Positions 16,969 to 27,918 of a DNA stretch of 64,000 nt are shown piece after piece. The notes beneath the pieces are model-generated. The model did not search any database and was not told the origin of the DNA. It saw only the letters and a program-made list of their open reading frames with translations. The stretch lies in contig NZ_RBKS01000001.1 of assembly GCF_003634555.1 (NCBI RefSeq), forward strand, positions 186,001 to 250,000, read 5' to 3'. The position numbers and the translations under genes were made by a program. How positions within the stretch are numbered: the first letter of the stretch is position 1; each line of letters begins with the position of its first letter. The stretch comes from Frondihabitans australicus (lineage in GTDB: Bacteria; Actinomycetota; Actinomycetes; Actinomycetales; Microbacteriaceae).

Positions 16969-17484
16969 ATGGCGAACAAGGAAGCTTCGGTCGCCGAGCT
17001 CACGGAGTCCTTCCGTAGCTCGACCGCCGTCCTGCTCACCGAGTACCGCGGCCTCTCCGTGGCGCAGCTGAAGAGCCTGCGCAACGGAATCCGTCAGGAT
17101 GCCACCTACGCCGTCGTGAAGAACACGCTCACCAAGATCGCCGCGAACAACGCGGGCATCAGCGCCTTCGACGCTGAGCTCGTGGGACCCTCGGCGATCG
17201 CCTTCGTGCACGGAGACCCGGTCACCGTCGCGAAGAGCCTGCGTGACTTCGCCAAGGCGAACCCCGAGCTGATCGTGAAGGGCGGTTACTTCGACGGTAA
17301 CCCCCTGACCGCAGCCGAGGTCAACAAGCTCGCCGACCTCGAGTCGCGGGAGGTGCTGCTCGGCAAGCTGGCCGGCGCCTTCAAGGCCTCGCTGTTCGGT
17401 GCGGCCTACCTGTTCAACGCACCGCTGTCGCAGGCCGTTCGCACGGTCGACGCGCTGCGCGCGAAGCAGGACACCGCGGCCTGA
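16969..17484 (+). CDS. rplJ: 50S ribosomal protein L10
   Basis: A 171-residue protein beginning [20 protein letters not shown] with the RNA-binding segment [16 protein letters not shown] and [11 protein letters not shown], characteristic of L10. It anchors the L7/L12 stalk to 23S rRNA. TAGGAG precedes the start. The leader in front carries the autoregulatory L10 element and an attenuator. rplL follows after 59 bases in the same transcript. Confidence 0.98.
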   Translation: MANKEASVAELTESFRSSTAVLLTEYRGLSVAQLKSLRNGIRQDATYAVVKNTLTKIAANNAGISAFDAELVGPSAIAFVHGDPVTVAKSLRDFAKANPELIVKGGYFDGNPLTAAEVNKLADLESREVLLGKLAGAFKASLFGAAYLFNAPLSQAVRTVDALRAKQDTAA

Positions 17485-17543
17485 TCCGGCCCGCAGCAGT
17501 ACTCACACCACCACACTTCAGCACTACCAACTAGGAGAAAATC

Positions 17544-17933
17544 ATGGCAAAGCTCAGCCAGTACGAACTGATCGACGCTTTCAAGGAGCTCACGCTCATC
17601 GAGCTCTCGGAGTTCGTCAAGAAGTTCGAAGAGGTCTTCGAGGTCACCGCGGCCGCTCCGGTCGCCGTTGCCGGCCCCGCCGCTGCCGGCGGTGGCGCTG
17701 CCGCCGAAGAGGTCGAGGAGAAGGACTCGTTCGACGTCGTCCTCGAGTCGGCCGGCGACAAGAAGATCCAGGTCATCAAGGAGGTGCGCGGCCTCACGAG
17801 CCTCGGCCTCGGCGAGGCGAAGGCCGTCGTCGACGGTGCCCCCTCGACCGTTCTCGAGGGTGCCAACAAGGAGACCGCCGAGAAGGCCAAGGCTGCCCTC
17901 GAGGCTGCCGGCGCCACCGTCACCCTCAAGTAG
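17544..17933 (+). CDS. rplL: 50S ribosomal protein L7/L12
   Basis: A 129-residue protein: N-terminal dimerisation helix ([20 protein letters not shown]), an Ala/Gly-rich hinge around residues 36-55, and the C-terminal factor-binding domain with [20 protein letters not shown]. It forms the flexible stalk that recruits translation GTPases. The start follows TAGGAGA. A strong bidirectional hairpin ends the transcript. Confidence 0.98.
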   Translation: MAKLSQYELIDAFKELTLIELSEFVKKFEEVFEVTAAAPVAVAGPAAAGGGAAAEEVEEKDSFDVVLESAGDKKIQVIKEVRGLTSLGLGEAKAVVDGAPSTVLEGANKETAEKAKAALEAAGATVTLK

Positions 17934-17993
17934 TCGCGACGCAGGAGCGACTACAAGACAAGCACAGGGCGACCCCCGTGCAGGTCTAGCTTC

Positions 17994-18033
17994 AGGCCAA
18001 CCCCGGTTCGAGAGAGCCGGGGTTGGCCTTTTT
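17994..18033. terminator. Bidirectional terminator between rplL and the UvrA-like gene
   Basis: AGGCCAACCCCGG (17994-18006) pairs perfectly with 18017-18029 around a 10-base loop and is followed by TTTTT. It ends the rplJL transcript and lies just beyond the stop of the convergent UvrA-like gene. Confidence 0.85.
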
Positions 18034-18038
18034 CTGCG

Positions 18039-20408
<2,370 letters not shown>

Positions 20409-20459
20409 GGTTCCTCCTTCGGTCGGGTCAGGAGAAACCTACCAGCGGGGCCGCCGCCG

Positions 20460-22073
20460 TCAGTGCGAGTCGGTGAGCCCCAGGGCGATGGCGCGCGCGA
20501 TGGCCTCGCGCCGGTTCGTCGCGCTCAGCTTGCGGTAGATGCTCCGCACGTGGCTCTTCACGGTGTTGACCGAGATGAACAGCTCGACGCCGATCTGGCT
20601 CAGGGTCGCGCCGGTGGCGAGGTGCCGCACGATCACCAGCTCGCGCTCGCTGAGCGGGTCCGCGAGGGCTGCGGTCTCGTCGGTCGCCCCGCCCGAGAGC
20701 CGATCGATGAGGGCCGCGGTCGCGGGGGACTGCGGCCGCTCCGTGGCCAGGGCGAGAAGGTGCTCGAGGACTTCGCCGGGCAGCGTGTCGAAGGGCCACG
20801 AGATGTCGTGAGTCGCGCCCGCGAGAAGGGCCCGGTCGAACGCGATGCCCGAGGCGATCGTCCGCCCGAGGTCGTAGTGCGCGGCGGCCGACAGCGCGTA
20901 GACCTGCGCCATCGCCCGGGTCGAGTGGAGGTCGCCGAGCCTCAGGCAGTCCTCGAGCGTGTCGAGCGCGGCCTGCGGGTCGCCGACGGTGAACTGGCTC
21001 AGAGCGATCAGGCGTGCGGGGCAGGTCACGTGGTGCTGCGACGGCTCGAGACCCGCCAGGGTGCTCCTGGCGGCGTCGGTCTCGCCGAGGCTGCGGAGGA
21101 TCTCCGCTCGCAGGATCCGAGAGCCCGCCTCGAGCACGAGTTCTCCCGTGTACGACGCCGAGAGGCGGGCCACGCGGCCGAGCAGGTCGAGCGCCTCGAT
21201 CGCCGCTCCGACGGCGTACCGGGAGAGCGCCTCGGCGAAGAGGGCGTCGGGCTCCCAGTCGCTGTTGCGGCTCGCGATGCGGAGGTCGCGCAGGAGCGAG
21301 TCGTGGTCGGCGGTCGACGAGTCCTGCTCGACGAGCAGCAGGAACCGGGTCAGCTGGGCGAGCGCTCCGAAGGCGCTGCGGCCGAGCTCGGTGCCCTCGG
21401 CGTGCTGGAGGGCGAGGTCGGAGTGCTTCTCGGCCTCGGCGAAGTCGCCGAGCTGGTAGGCGACGTAGGCGAGTCCGGAGTGCACCTCGACGGTCTCGGC
21501 GGGGGAGAGGTGCTCGTCGGCGAGACCCTCGGCCAGCGCCAGGGCGAACTGGCTCTCGTCGAAGGCGCCCAGGTGGATCCTGGTGAGGCCGAGCTGGAGC
21601 GAGAACGAGGCGCTGAGGTCGATCCGCCGGCTGATCTCCAGCGAGTCGTCCTGCTCGATGAGGGTGCGAGCGCGCTCGAGGTGGGCCAGGGCCGACACGA
21701 AGTCGCCCATCGACCGCTCGGTCGTCGCGAGCTGGATCAGATAGCCGGCGCGGACGTCCAGAGGGCTGGCCGGGTCGGCCGTGATGGCCTTGTCGACGGC
21801 GCGGAGCCAGGGCAGCGCGGCGCTGCGGCTCGTCGAGCCGATCGACCGGTGGCTCGCCGCCAGGGCCAGCAGGATGCGCGGACGGCCGCTCCACTCGCCC
21901 TCGGGCACGCTGCGGACGGCGTCGCGCAACCTCGAGCCCTGGATCGGAGCGATCTGCGGCCACATCGCCTCGATCGTCTCGAGCAGCGTTCGGTGGTCGA
22001 GCTGAAGGGCCGACGACGTTCTGGGGTCGACGGTCGTGTCGTTTCGGGAGTTCACGGGATACCTCTGCCACAT
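20460..22073 (-). CDS. LuxR-family regulator with TPR-like repeats
   Basis: A protein of 537 residues whose C-terminal 65 residues are a LuxR helix-turn-helix: DPLSERELVIVRHLATGATL and VNTVKSHVRSIYRKLSATNR. The rest is an array of paired helices of TPR type (for example AGYLIQLATTERSMGDFVSALAHLERA), without the NTPase domain of MalT/LAL regulators. Two starts are credible: the ATG used here after GGGGAG, and a GTG six codons later with AGAGG at 6-base spacing. It is divergent from an ABC exporter gene and could control it. Signal unknown. Confidence 0.85.
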   Translation of the reverse strand: MWQRYPVNSRNDTTVDPRTSSALQLDHRTLLETIEAMWPQIAPIQGSRLRDAVRSVPEGEWSGRPRILLALAASHRSIGSTSRSAALPWLRAVDKAITADPASPLDVRAGYLIQLATTERSMGDFVSALAHLERARTLIEQDDSLEISRRIDLSASFSLQLGLTRIHLGAFDESQFALALAEGLADEHLSPAETVEVHSGLAYVAYQLGDFAEAEKHSDLALQHAEGTELGRSAFGALAQLTRFLLLVEQDSSTADHDSLLRDLRIASRNSDWEPDALFAEALSRYAVGAAIEALDLLGRVARLSASYTGELVLEAGSRILRAEILRSLGETDAARSTLAGLEPSQHHVTCPARLIALSQFTVGDPQAALDTLEDCLRLGDLHSTRAMAQVYALSAAAHYDLGRTIASGIAFDRALLAGATHDISWPFDTLPGEVLEHLLALATERPQSPATAALIDRLSGGATDETAALADPLSERELVIVRHLATGATLSQIGVELFISVNTVKSHVRSIYRKLSATNRREAIARAIALGLTDSH

Positions 22074-22253
22074 CGGGTAGCTCCCCGGTCGGGACGGGGA
22101 ATGCGGCGCGCGCCCGGCATCGGGGTGGTGATCGAACTGTGGGCGGATGCCCTGGCCGATCACTTCGGGTGGATGATCGGCCTGCCTCGATGCCTGACTC
22201 GGTTCACATCATAAACTGAGAGTTCGTCCCTCTACAGGCTTTTCGCTCATCTG

Positions 22254-22282
22254 CCCCAACTGGGGTCAGGCCGGTCTACGCT
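22254..22282 (+). promoter_or_regulatory. Leaderless promoter with small palindrome before the ABC exporter
   Basis: TACGCT at 22277-22282 ends 6 bases before the GTG start. CCCCA-AC-TGGGG at 22254-22265 covers the -35 position and could be a repressor site. Confidence 0.4.
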
Positions 22283-22288
22283 CAGGTC

Positions 22289-24154
22289 GTGAGCATGCGC
22301 GGCGGTGGCGGCGGTGGCCGCGGTGGCGGAGGCGGTCGGGTCTCGGCGGCCGACGCCCGTGCGCAGAAGGCTCTGAACGCCGAGGCGCCGAAGATCCCCG
22401 ACCTCGTCAAGCGGATCCGCTCGCTCTTCTCCCCGCACGGCCGGGCGCTCGTCATCACGGTGATCCTGGTGCTCATCGGCGCGGCGATCAGCGTCCTCCC
22501 GCCGCTCCTGACGCAGCAGGCGTTCGACCGCGGGCTGTTCCCGAAGGGCGGCCCGAACCTGCCCGAGCTGTTCCGGCTGGTCGGCGAGATGGTGGCGCTC
22601 TGGATCCTGTCCGCCGCCATCGGCGTCTGGCAGACGTACCTCACCGCCACGGTGGGCAACAAGGTGATGGGAGCCCTGCGGATCCGGCTGTTCGGCCACC
22701 TGCAGCACATGGAGCTCGCTTTCTTCACCCGCACCAAGACCGGCATCATCCAGTCGCGCCTGCAGAACGACGTCGGCGGTGTGGCGAACGTGCTGAGCAA
22801 CACGATCTCGAGCGTGCTCGGCAACACGGTCACCGTGATCGCGGCGTTCGTGGCGATGCTGCTGCTGTCGTGGCAGATGACGATCGTCGCGGTGGTCCTC
22901 CTGCCGGTCCTCGTCATCGCGCAGCGGCGCGTCGGGCAGGTGCGTGCCCGGATCGCGACGGCGACGCAGGAGTCGCTGTCGGACATGACGGCCATCACGC
23001 AGGAGACGCTGAGCGTGTCCGGGATCCTGCTGGCCAAGAGCTTCAACCAGCAGCGCACCGAGATCGAGCGGTACTCGGCCGAGAACCGCAATCAGATCCG
23101 TCTGCAGGTGAAGCAGCAGATGAGCGGCCAGTGGTTCTTCGCCACGGTGCAGATCTTCCTGTCGATCATCCCCGCCGTGATCTACGTCGTGGCGGCGTAC
23201 CTGATCCAGGGCGGCGTCGATGTCACGGCGGGGACGATCGTCGCGTTCACGACCGTGCAGGCCCGTCTCACGTTCCCGCTCATGGCCCTCCTGCGCGTCG
23301 CCCTCGACATCCAGACGTCGGGCGCCCTGTTCGCCCGCATCTTCGAGTACCTCGACCTCCACCCGGCGATCCGCGACCCGAAGACGCCCAAGCACGTCCA
23401 CCGCGAGGCCCTCGGCCGGGTCGAGTTCGACGACGTCTCGTTCTCGTACCCCGACGCGGAGCCGGGGGCGAAGACGCTCGACGGCCTCTCGTTCGACATC
23501 GAACCGGGGCAGTTCGCCGCCTTCGTCGGCCCCTCGGGTGCCGGCAAGACGACGGTGTCGTACCTGATCCCGCGCTTCTACGAGGTCTCGGGCGGCGGAG
23601 TCCGCTTCGCCGGCGTCGACGTGCGCGACCTCGAGCAGGAGGAGCTCGTGTCGCACATCGGCATCGTGAGCCAGGAGACCTACCTGTTCCACGCCACCAT
23701 CGCCGACAACCTCCGCTACTCGCGGCCCGATGCGACGCAGGAGCAGCTGGAGCAGGCCGCCAGGCAGGCCAACATCCACGAGACGATCGCGTCGTTCCCC
23801 GACGGCTACGACACCGTCGTCGGCGAGCGGGGCTACCGGCTGTCGGGCGGCGAGAAGCAGCGGATCGCCATCGCCCGCGTGCTGCTGAAGGACCCAGCGG
23901 TCCTGGTGCTCGACGAGGCCACGAGCGCACTCGACTCGGTCTCCGAGCGGGTGGTGCAGGCCGCCCTCGACACCGCCGCCCGGGGCCGGACCACGATCGC
24001 CATCGCGCACCGGCTCTCGACCGTGCGGAGCGCCGACGTCATCTTCGTCGTGCAGGCCGGCCGCATCGTTGAGCGGGGCTCGCACGACGAGCTGCTCGAG
24101 CTCGGCGGGCTCTACGCGCAGCTCTACGACCAGCAGGTGTCGACCCCGGTCTGA
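22289..24154 (+). CDS. ABC exporter, fused membrane and ATPase domains
   Basis: A 621-residue half-transporter of the MsbA/LmrA type: Gly-rich N-terminus (two GGGGG runs), six-helix membrane domain (about residues 45-330) and an ATPase with Walker A GPSGAGKTT, signature LSGGEKQRIAIARVLL, Walker B VLVLDEATSALDS and H-loop IAHRLST. It should homodimerise and export a lipid or drug. The GTG start is used because a -10-like TACGCT lies 6 bases upstream; an ATG two codons later is also possible. Divergent from the LuxR/TPR regulator. Confidence 0.93.
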   Translation: MSMRGGGGGGRGGGGGRVSAADARAQKALNAEAPKIPDLVKRIRSLFSPHGRALVITVILVLIGAAISVLPPLLTQQAFDRGLFPKGGPNLPELFRLVGEMVALWILSAAIGVWQTYLTATVGNKVMGALRIRLFGHLQHMELAFFTRTKTGIIQSRLQNDVGGVANVLSNTISSVLGNTVTVIAAFVAMLLLSWQMTIVAVVLLPVLVIAQRRVGQVRARIATATQESLSDMTAITQETLSVSGILLAKSFNQQRTEIERYSAENRNQIRLQVKQQMSGQWFFATVQIFLSIIPAVIYVVAAYLIQGGVDVTAGTIVAFTTVQARLTFPLMALLRVALDIQTSGALFARIFEYLDLHPAIRDPKTPKHVHREALGRVEFDDVSFSYPDAEPGAKTLDGLSFDIEPGQFAAFVGPSGAGKTTVSYLIPRFYEVSGGGVRFAGVDVRDLEQEELVSHIGIVSQETYLFHATIADNLRYSRPDATQEQLEQAARQANIHETIASFPDGYDTVVGERGYRLSGGEKQRIAIARVLLKDPAVLVLDEATSALDSVSERVVQAALDTAARGRTTIAIAHRLSTVRSADVIFVVQAGRIVERGSHDELLELGGLYAQLYDQQVSTPV

Positions 24155-24278
24155 CCCTCCGGGATGGTTTGTACCCCGAACCGTCCTGCATTCGACCGTA
24201 CCGAAGGCGCAGGAGCAGTGGTAATCATTGCTCAGGGGCACTGAGACCCACTCATGGATGTCCCCCGAGGGAGTCGAC

Positions 24279-26456
24279 GTGAGCCAGGATTCCGCAGTCA
24301 GCAGCCCCGTTCCGCACCGCCGATTCCGGTGGCGAGCCCTGTTCGGGCGCGGATCGCTCGACATCCAGTCGAAGCTGCTGATCATGCTCCTGGCCGTGAG
24401 CGTCCTCGCGACGCTCGTCGTCGGAGCGATCGGCTACGTCTCGGGGCGGAACTCGCTCGAGCGGGCGGCCTTCCAGCAGGTAACGAACCTGCGTGAGTCG
24501 AGGTCGTCCGAGCTCAAGCGGACGATCGCCGAGATCCAGCAGGACGTGATCCTCGACAGCCGCAACCAGAGCGCGATCCAGGCGACCACGGCCTTCACGA
24601 ACGGCTTCGACGCCCTCCAGAGCTCGCACATCAGCGCAGACCAGACGTCGGCGCTCTCGTCGTTCTACGCCGACGACTTCGCGCCGGCGCTGGAGAAGAA
24701 CAGCGGGCAGACCACCGATCCGAGCCTGTTCGAGCCCACGTCGAACGCCCAGAAGTACCTGCAGTCGTACTACACGGTCCCGTTCAAGCTCGACTACGAC
24801 AACGCCCTCGCGGTCGACGACGCGGGCGACGGCAGCGCCTGGTCGGCCGCGCACGCGAAGTACCACGACTACTTCCGAGAGCTGGTGAAGCAGGCGGGCT
24901 ACGAGGACGTCCTGCTGCTCGACACGAAGGGGAACGTGGTCTACAGCGCGTACTCGGGCGTCGACCTCGGCACGAACGTGCTGACCGGGCCGTACTCGAA
25001 GTCGAACCTCACGACCGCCTACAACGCGTCGCTCCGCTCCAACTCCGTCGACTCGGCCGTCACCGCCGACTACGCGGACTACCAGCCCTCCCTGGACGCA
25101 CCGACCGCGTGGGTCGCGTCTCCCGTCGGCTCCGGCGCGAACGTCGAGGGAGTGCTCGCGATCCAGGTTCCGACCGCCACCATCAACGCCGTCATGACCG
25201 GCAACGGGCAGTGGAAGAGCGACGGTCTCGGCGACACGGGGGAGGCGTACATCGCCGGGCCCGACAAGCTCATGCGGTCGGACTCGCGCGAGCTCCTGCA
25301 GCACCCGAAGGAGTTCGAGAAGGACGCCGTCGCGAACGGCACGCCGGTGGCCACCGCGAAGGAGGAGGTCGCGCGGGGGAGCAGCGTGCTGCTGCAGCCG
25401 GTCAACACCACCGCGGTGAACGACGGGTTGAAGGGCAGGAGCGGCACCCTCATCGACAGCGACTACGTCGGCCACCAGGCGCTCGTCGCCTACGCGCCGC
25501 TGTCGCTGAACGGGCTCAACTACGTCATCGTCGCGAAGATCAAGGCCTCCGAGGCGTTCGCGCCCGTGACGACGTTCACTCGCAACCTGGCGCTGTCGAT
25601 GGCGGCGATCATCGTCATCGTCACGCTGCTGTCGCTGCTCCTCGCGCAGGTGTTCATCCGGCCGGTGAGACGCCTGCAGTCGGCGGTGAACCGGGTGAGC
25701 GCCGGCGACATCGGCGCCGAGGTGGAGACCAGGGCGGGCGACGAGTTCGGCGACCTCGGCATTTCGTTCAACGACATGAGCCGGAGCCTGAAGCTGAAAC
25801 AGGATCTTCTGGACGAGCAGAAGGCCGAGAACGACCGGCTCCTGCTCACCCTGATGCCGGCCGACGTCGCCGAACGCTACAAGCAGGGCGAGGAGACCAT
25901 CGCCGAGGACCACGCGGACGTCTCGGTGGCGTACGCCGACATCGTCGGCTTCGACGAGTTCGCGCGCGGCAAGAAGTCGGGCGAGGCGCTGGTCGCCCTC
26001 AACAGCATCTGGAAGCAGTTCGACGAGGCGGCCGACCGGCTGGGCGTCGAGAAGGTGCGGTCGACGCAGCGCGGCTATCTCGCCAACTGCGGCCTGACCG
26101 TGCCGAGGGTCGACAACGCCCGCCGCATCGTCGACTTCACGCTCGAGCAGCAGGCGATCGTCGAGCGGTTCAACGTCTCCACCGGGACGAAGCTGTCGCT
26201 GCGCGCGGGCCTCGACACCGGAAGCGTCACCAGCGGCCTCATCGGCCGCACGAACCTGGTCTACGACATGTGGGGCGACGCCGTGAGCCTGGCCTTCCGG
26301 GTGCAGGGCACCGGGGCGGTGCCGGGCATCTACGCCACCCAGCGCGTCATCGACAAGCTCGGCGACAGCGTCGACTCGACCGAGGAGGGCAGCGTGGAGA
26401 CCTCGACCGGGCCACAGCGCGTCTACCGCATCGCAGGGGAGTCGAACCGTGCCTGA
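24279..26456 (+). CDS. Membrane receptor with HAMP and degenerate class III cyclase domain
   Basis: A 725-residue protein: helix 1 (about 33-55), a large extracellular Cache-like sensor, helix 2 (about 437-459), HAMP, a LLLTLMPADVAERYKQGE linker and a C-terminal adenylate/guanylate cyclase homology domain (about 545-720). The first metal-binding Asp554 (YADIVGF), Asp663 (YDMWGD) and Arg674 are kept. The segment EKVRSTQRGYLANCGL replaces the usual EKIKTIGDAYM pattern, so the second metal Asp is Arg598, and the catalytic Asn is Ser670. The domain is therefore predicted inactive or altered. The start is GTG after GAGGGAG. The stop overlaps the channel gene by 8 bases. Confidence 0.88.
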   Translation: MSQDSAVSSPVPHRRFRWRALFGRGSLDIQSKLLIMLLAVSVLATLVVGAIGYVSGRNSLERAAFQQVTNLRESRSSELKRTIAEIQQDVILDSRNQSAIQATTAFTNGFDALQSSHISADQTSALSSFYADDFAPALEKNSGQTTDPSLFEPTSNAQKYLQSYYTVPFKLDYDNALAVDDAGDGSAWSAAHAKYHDYFRELVKQAGYEDVLLLDTKGNVVYSAYSGVDLGTNVLTGPYSKSNLTTAYNASLRSNSVDSAVTADYADYQPSLDAPTAWVASPVGSGANVEGVLAIQVPTATINAVMTGNGQWKSDGLGDTGEAYIAGPDKLMRSDSRELLQHPKEFEKDAVANGTPVATAKEEVARGSSVLLQPVNTTAVNDGLKGRSGTLIDSDYVGHQALVAYAPLSLNGLNYVIVAKIKASEAFAPVTTFTRNLALSMAAIIVIVTLLSLLLAQVFIRPVRRLQSAVNRVSAGDIGAEVETRAGDEFGDLGISFNDMSRSLKLKQDLLDEQKAENDRLLLTLMPADVAERYKQGEETIAEDHADVSVAYADIVGFDEFARGKKSGEALVALNSIWKQFDEAADRLGVEKVRSTQRGYLANCGLTVPRVDNARRIVDFTLEQQAIVERFNVSTGTKLSLRAGLDTGSVTSGLIGRTNLVYDMWGDAVSLAFRVQGTGAVPGIYATQRVIDKLGDSVDSTEEGSVETSTGPQRVYRIAGESNRA

Positions 26457-27909
26457 GCTCTGGCGCCAGTCGTGGTTCTGGCCGGCCGTCTTCGTGGTGG
26501 TCGGCCTCCCGATCCTGCTCATCGTCCTCACCGAGCTGGCGTCGAGCCTCGAGCGGCGCGGAAACGGCATCGCGTCGCTGGTGCGCCTCGCCCGCAACTT
26601 CGTCGTGCCGACGGCCGCGGTCGCGGTGCTGCTCGCCGAGATCACCAAGGCGGTCGGCTCGACCGACTTCACCTGGTCGAAGCTCGTCACGACGCTGTTC
26701 GGGTTCCTCGCCCTGCTGTTCATCCTCAACACGTTCAACCTGGTGCTGTTCAGGAACGCGAAGGAGGGCTCGTGGCGCGAGCGACTGCCCTCGATCTTCC
26801 TCGACATCGCGAGGATCATCCTCATCGCGATCGGTCTCGCGATCCTGTTCAAGCTGGTCTGGGGCACCGACGTCGCCGGGCTCTTCACGGCCCTCGGAGT
26901 CACGTCGATCGTCCTCGGCCTCGCGCTGCAGGGAGCGATCGGCAGCGTCGTGTCGGGCCTGCTGCTACTGTTCGAGCAGCCGTTCCGGCTCGGCGACTAC
27001 CTCGACGCCGGAGGCACGCGCGGCCGGGTCGTCGAGGTCAACTGGCGCGCCGTGCACATCGACACCGGCAACGGAATCCAGATCATCCCCAACGCGTCGC
27101 TCGCCGGCTCGTCGTTCACCAACCTCAGCCTCGGCGGCCGCGCCTTCACGGTGTCGACGAAGGTCACCTTCACCACCGACGACCCGCCGGCCGAGGTGGT
27201 GGCGCTGCTCGTCGGCGTCGCCTCCGGGCTGCCGTCGCTCTACCCGAAGACGACCCCGGTGGCGGTGCCGCTCGGCGGCTCGGACTACGAGCTCTCGTTC
27301 GAGGTCCGCGGCCCCGGTGTCGAAGGCGAGGCGTTCGCGATGTTCCGCAGCAGGATCTGGTACGCCGCCCGGCGAGCCGGTCTCGGCCTCGACGGCGACA
27401 CCACCGACGCCTTCGTGACACCCGAGCGCACCCAGGAGGCCCTCCGCCAGATCTCGCCGCTCTTGCACCTGACCGGAGACGACTCGACTGCGCTCCTGCC
27501 CGTCGTGCACCTCGAGCGCTACGCCGCCGGCGAGACCGCGGCGCAGGGCGGCGTGATCCCCACCTCGGTGCAGTTCATCCTGCGAGGCGTCGCCACTCTC
27601 GGGGTGCCGCTCGCCGACGGCGGACTCCTGCCCGCGGGCCGCATCGAGGCCGGCGACTACATCGGGCAGACGGCCCTGACCCGGGAGCCCCTGTCGATGT
27701 CGGTCGTCGCCGCCACGGAGCTCGCCGTGCTGCGCATGCCGGTCGACGTGCTCGACGCGCTCGTGCGGACGAGGCCCCGCCTCGCGCGCGAGCTCGGCGA
27801 GGTGATCGAGCGGCGGCACCGCATCGCCCGGGACGCGCTCGCCGCGGCGACGCCGTCCGAGCTCGGCACCACACGTCTCGCCCCGTCACACTCCAGGGGC
27901 GCTCGTTAG
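26449..27909 (+). CDS. MscS-family channel with C-terminal cyclic-nucleotide-binding-like domain
   Basis: A 486-residue membrane protein. Several N-terminal helices lead to the pore helix TSIVLGLALQGAIGSVVSGLLL, then the MscS beta domain (FEQPFRLGDYLDAGGTRGRV, IIPNASLAGSSFTNLS). Residues about 345-450 form a CNB-like barrel (GRIEAGDYIGQTALTREPLS). Canonical CNB domains have a Glu and an Arg for the ribose and cyclic phosphate; here these positions read Asp403 and Leu415. The architecture matches the bCNG subgroup of MscS channels. It overlaps the cyclase-like receptor gene by 8 bases, so the two are coupled. It probably gates ions by a signal passed from the receptor rather than by classical cAMP binding. 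Confidence 0.88.
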   Translation: MPELWRQSWFWPAVFVVVGLPILLIVLTELASSLERRGNGIASLVRLARNFVVPTAAVAVLLAEITKAVGSTDFTWSKLVTTLFGFLALLFILNTFNLVLFRNAKEGSWRERLPSIFLDIARIILIAIGLAILFKLVWGTDVAGLFTALGVTSIVLGLALQGAIGSVVSGLLLLFEQPFRLGDYLDAGGTRGRVVEVNWRAVHIDTGNGIQIIPNASLAGSSFTNLSLGGRAFTVSTKVTFTTDDPPAEVVALLVGVASGLPSLYPKTTPVAVPLGGSDYELSFEVRGPGVEGEAFAMFRSRIWYAARRAGLGLDGDTTDAFVTPERTQEALRQISPLLHLTGDDSTALLPVVHLERYAAGETAAQGGVIPTSVQFILRGVATLGVPLADGGLLPAGRIEAGDYIGQTALTREPLSMSVVAATELAVLRMPVDVLDALVRTRPRLARELGEVIERRHRIARDALAAATPSELGTTRLAPSHSRGAR

Positions 27910-27912
27910 ACT
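27907..27912 (+). promoter_or_regulatory. -10 element for leaderless cystathionine beta-synthase mRNA
   Basis: TAGACT ends 6 bases before the GTG start, overlapping the stop codon of the channel gene. This gives the sulfur genes their own leaderless promoter. Confidence 0.6.
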
Positions 27913-27918
27913 CGCAGG

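Noticed and set aside
24252-26903. Minus-strand open frame of 883 codons opposite the cyclase-like gene
   Set aside because: The plus strand has clear membrane, HAMP and cyclase-like motifs; this is a shadow.
24279-27909. CBASS/Pycsar-type antiphage system
   Set aside because: Pycsar uses an active pyrimidine cyclase and a soluble or membrane effector; here the cyclase residues are missing, the receptor has a large extracellular sensor and no defence genes surround it.
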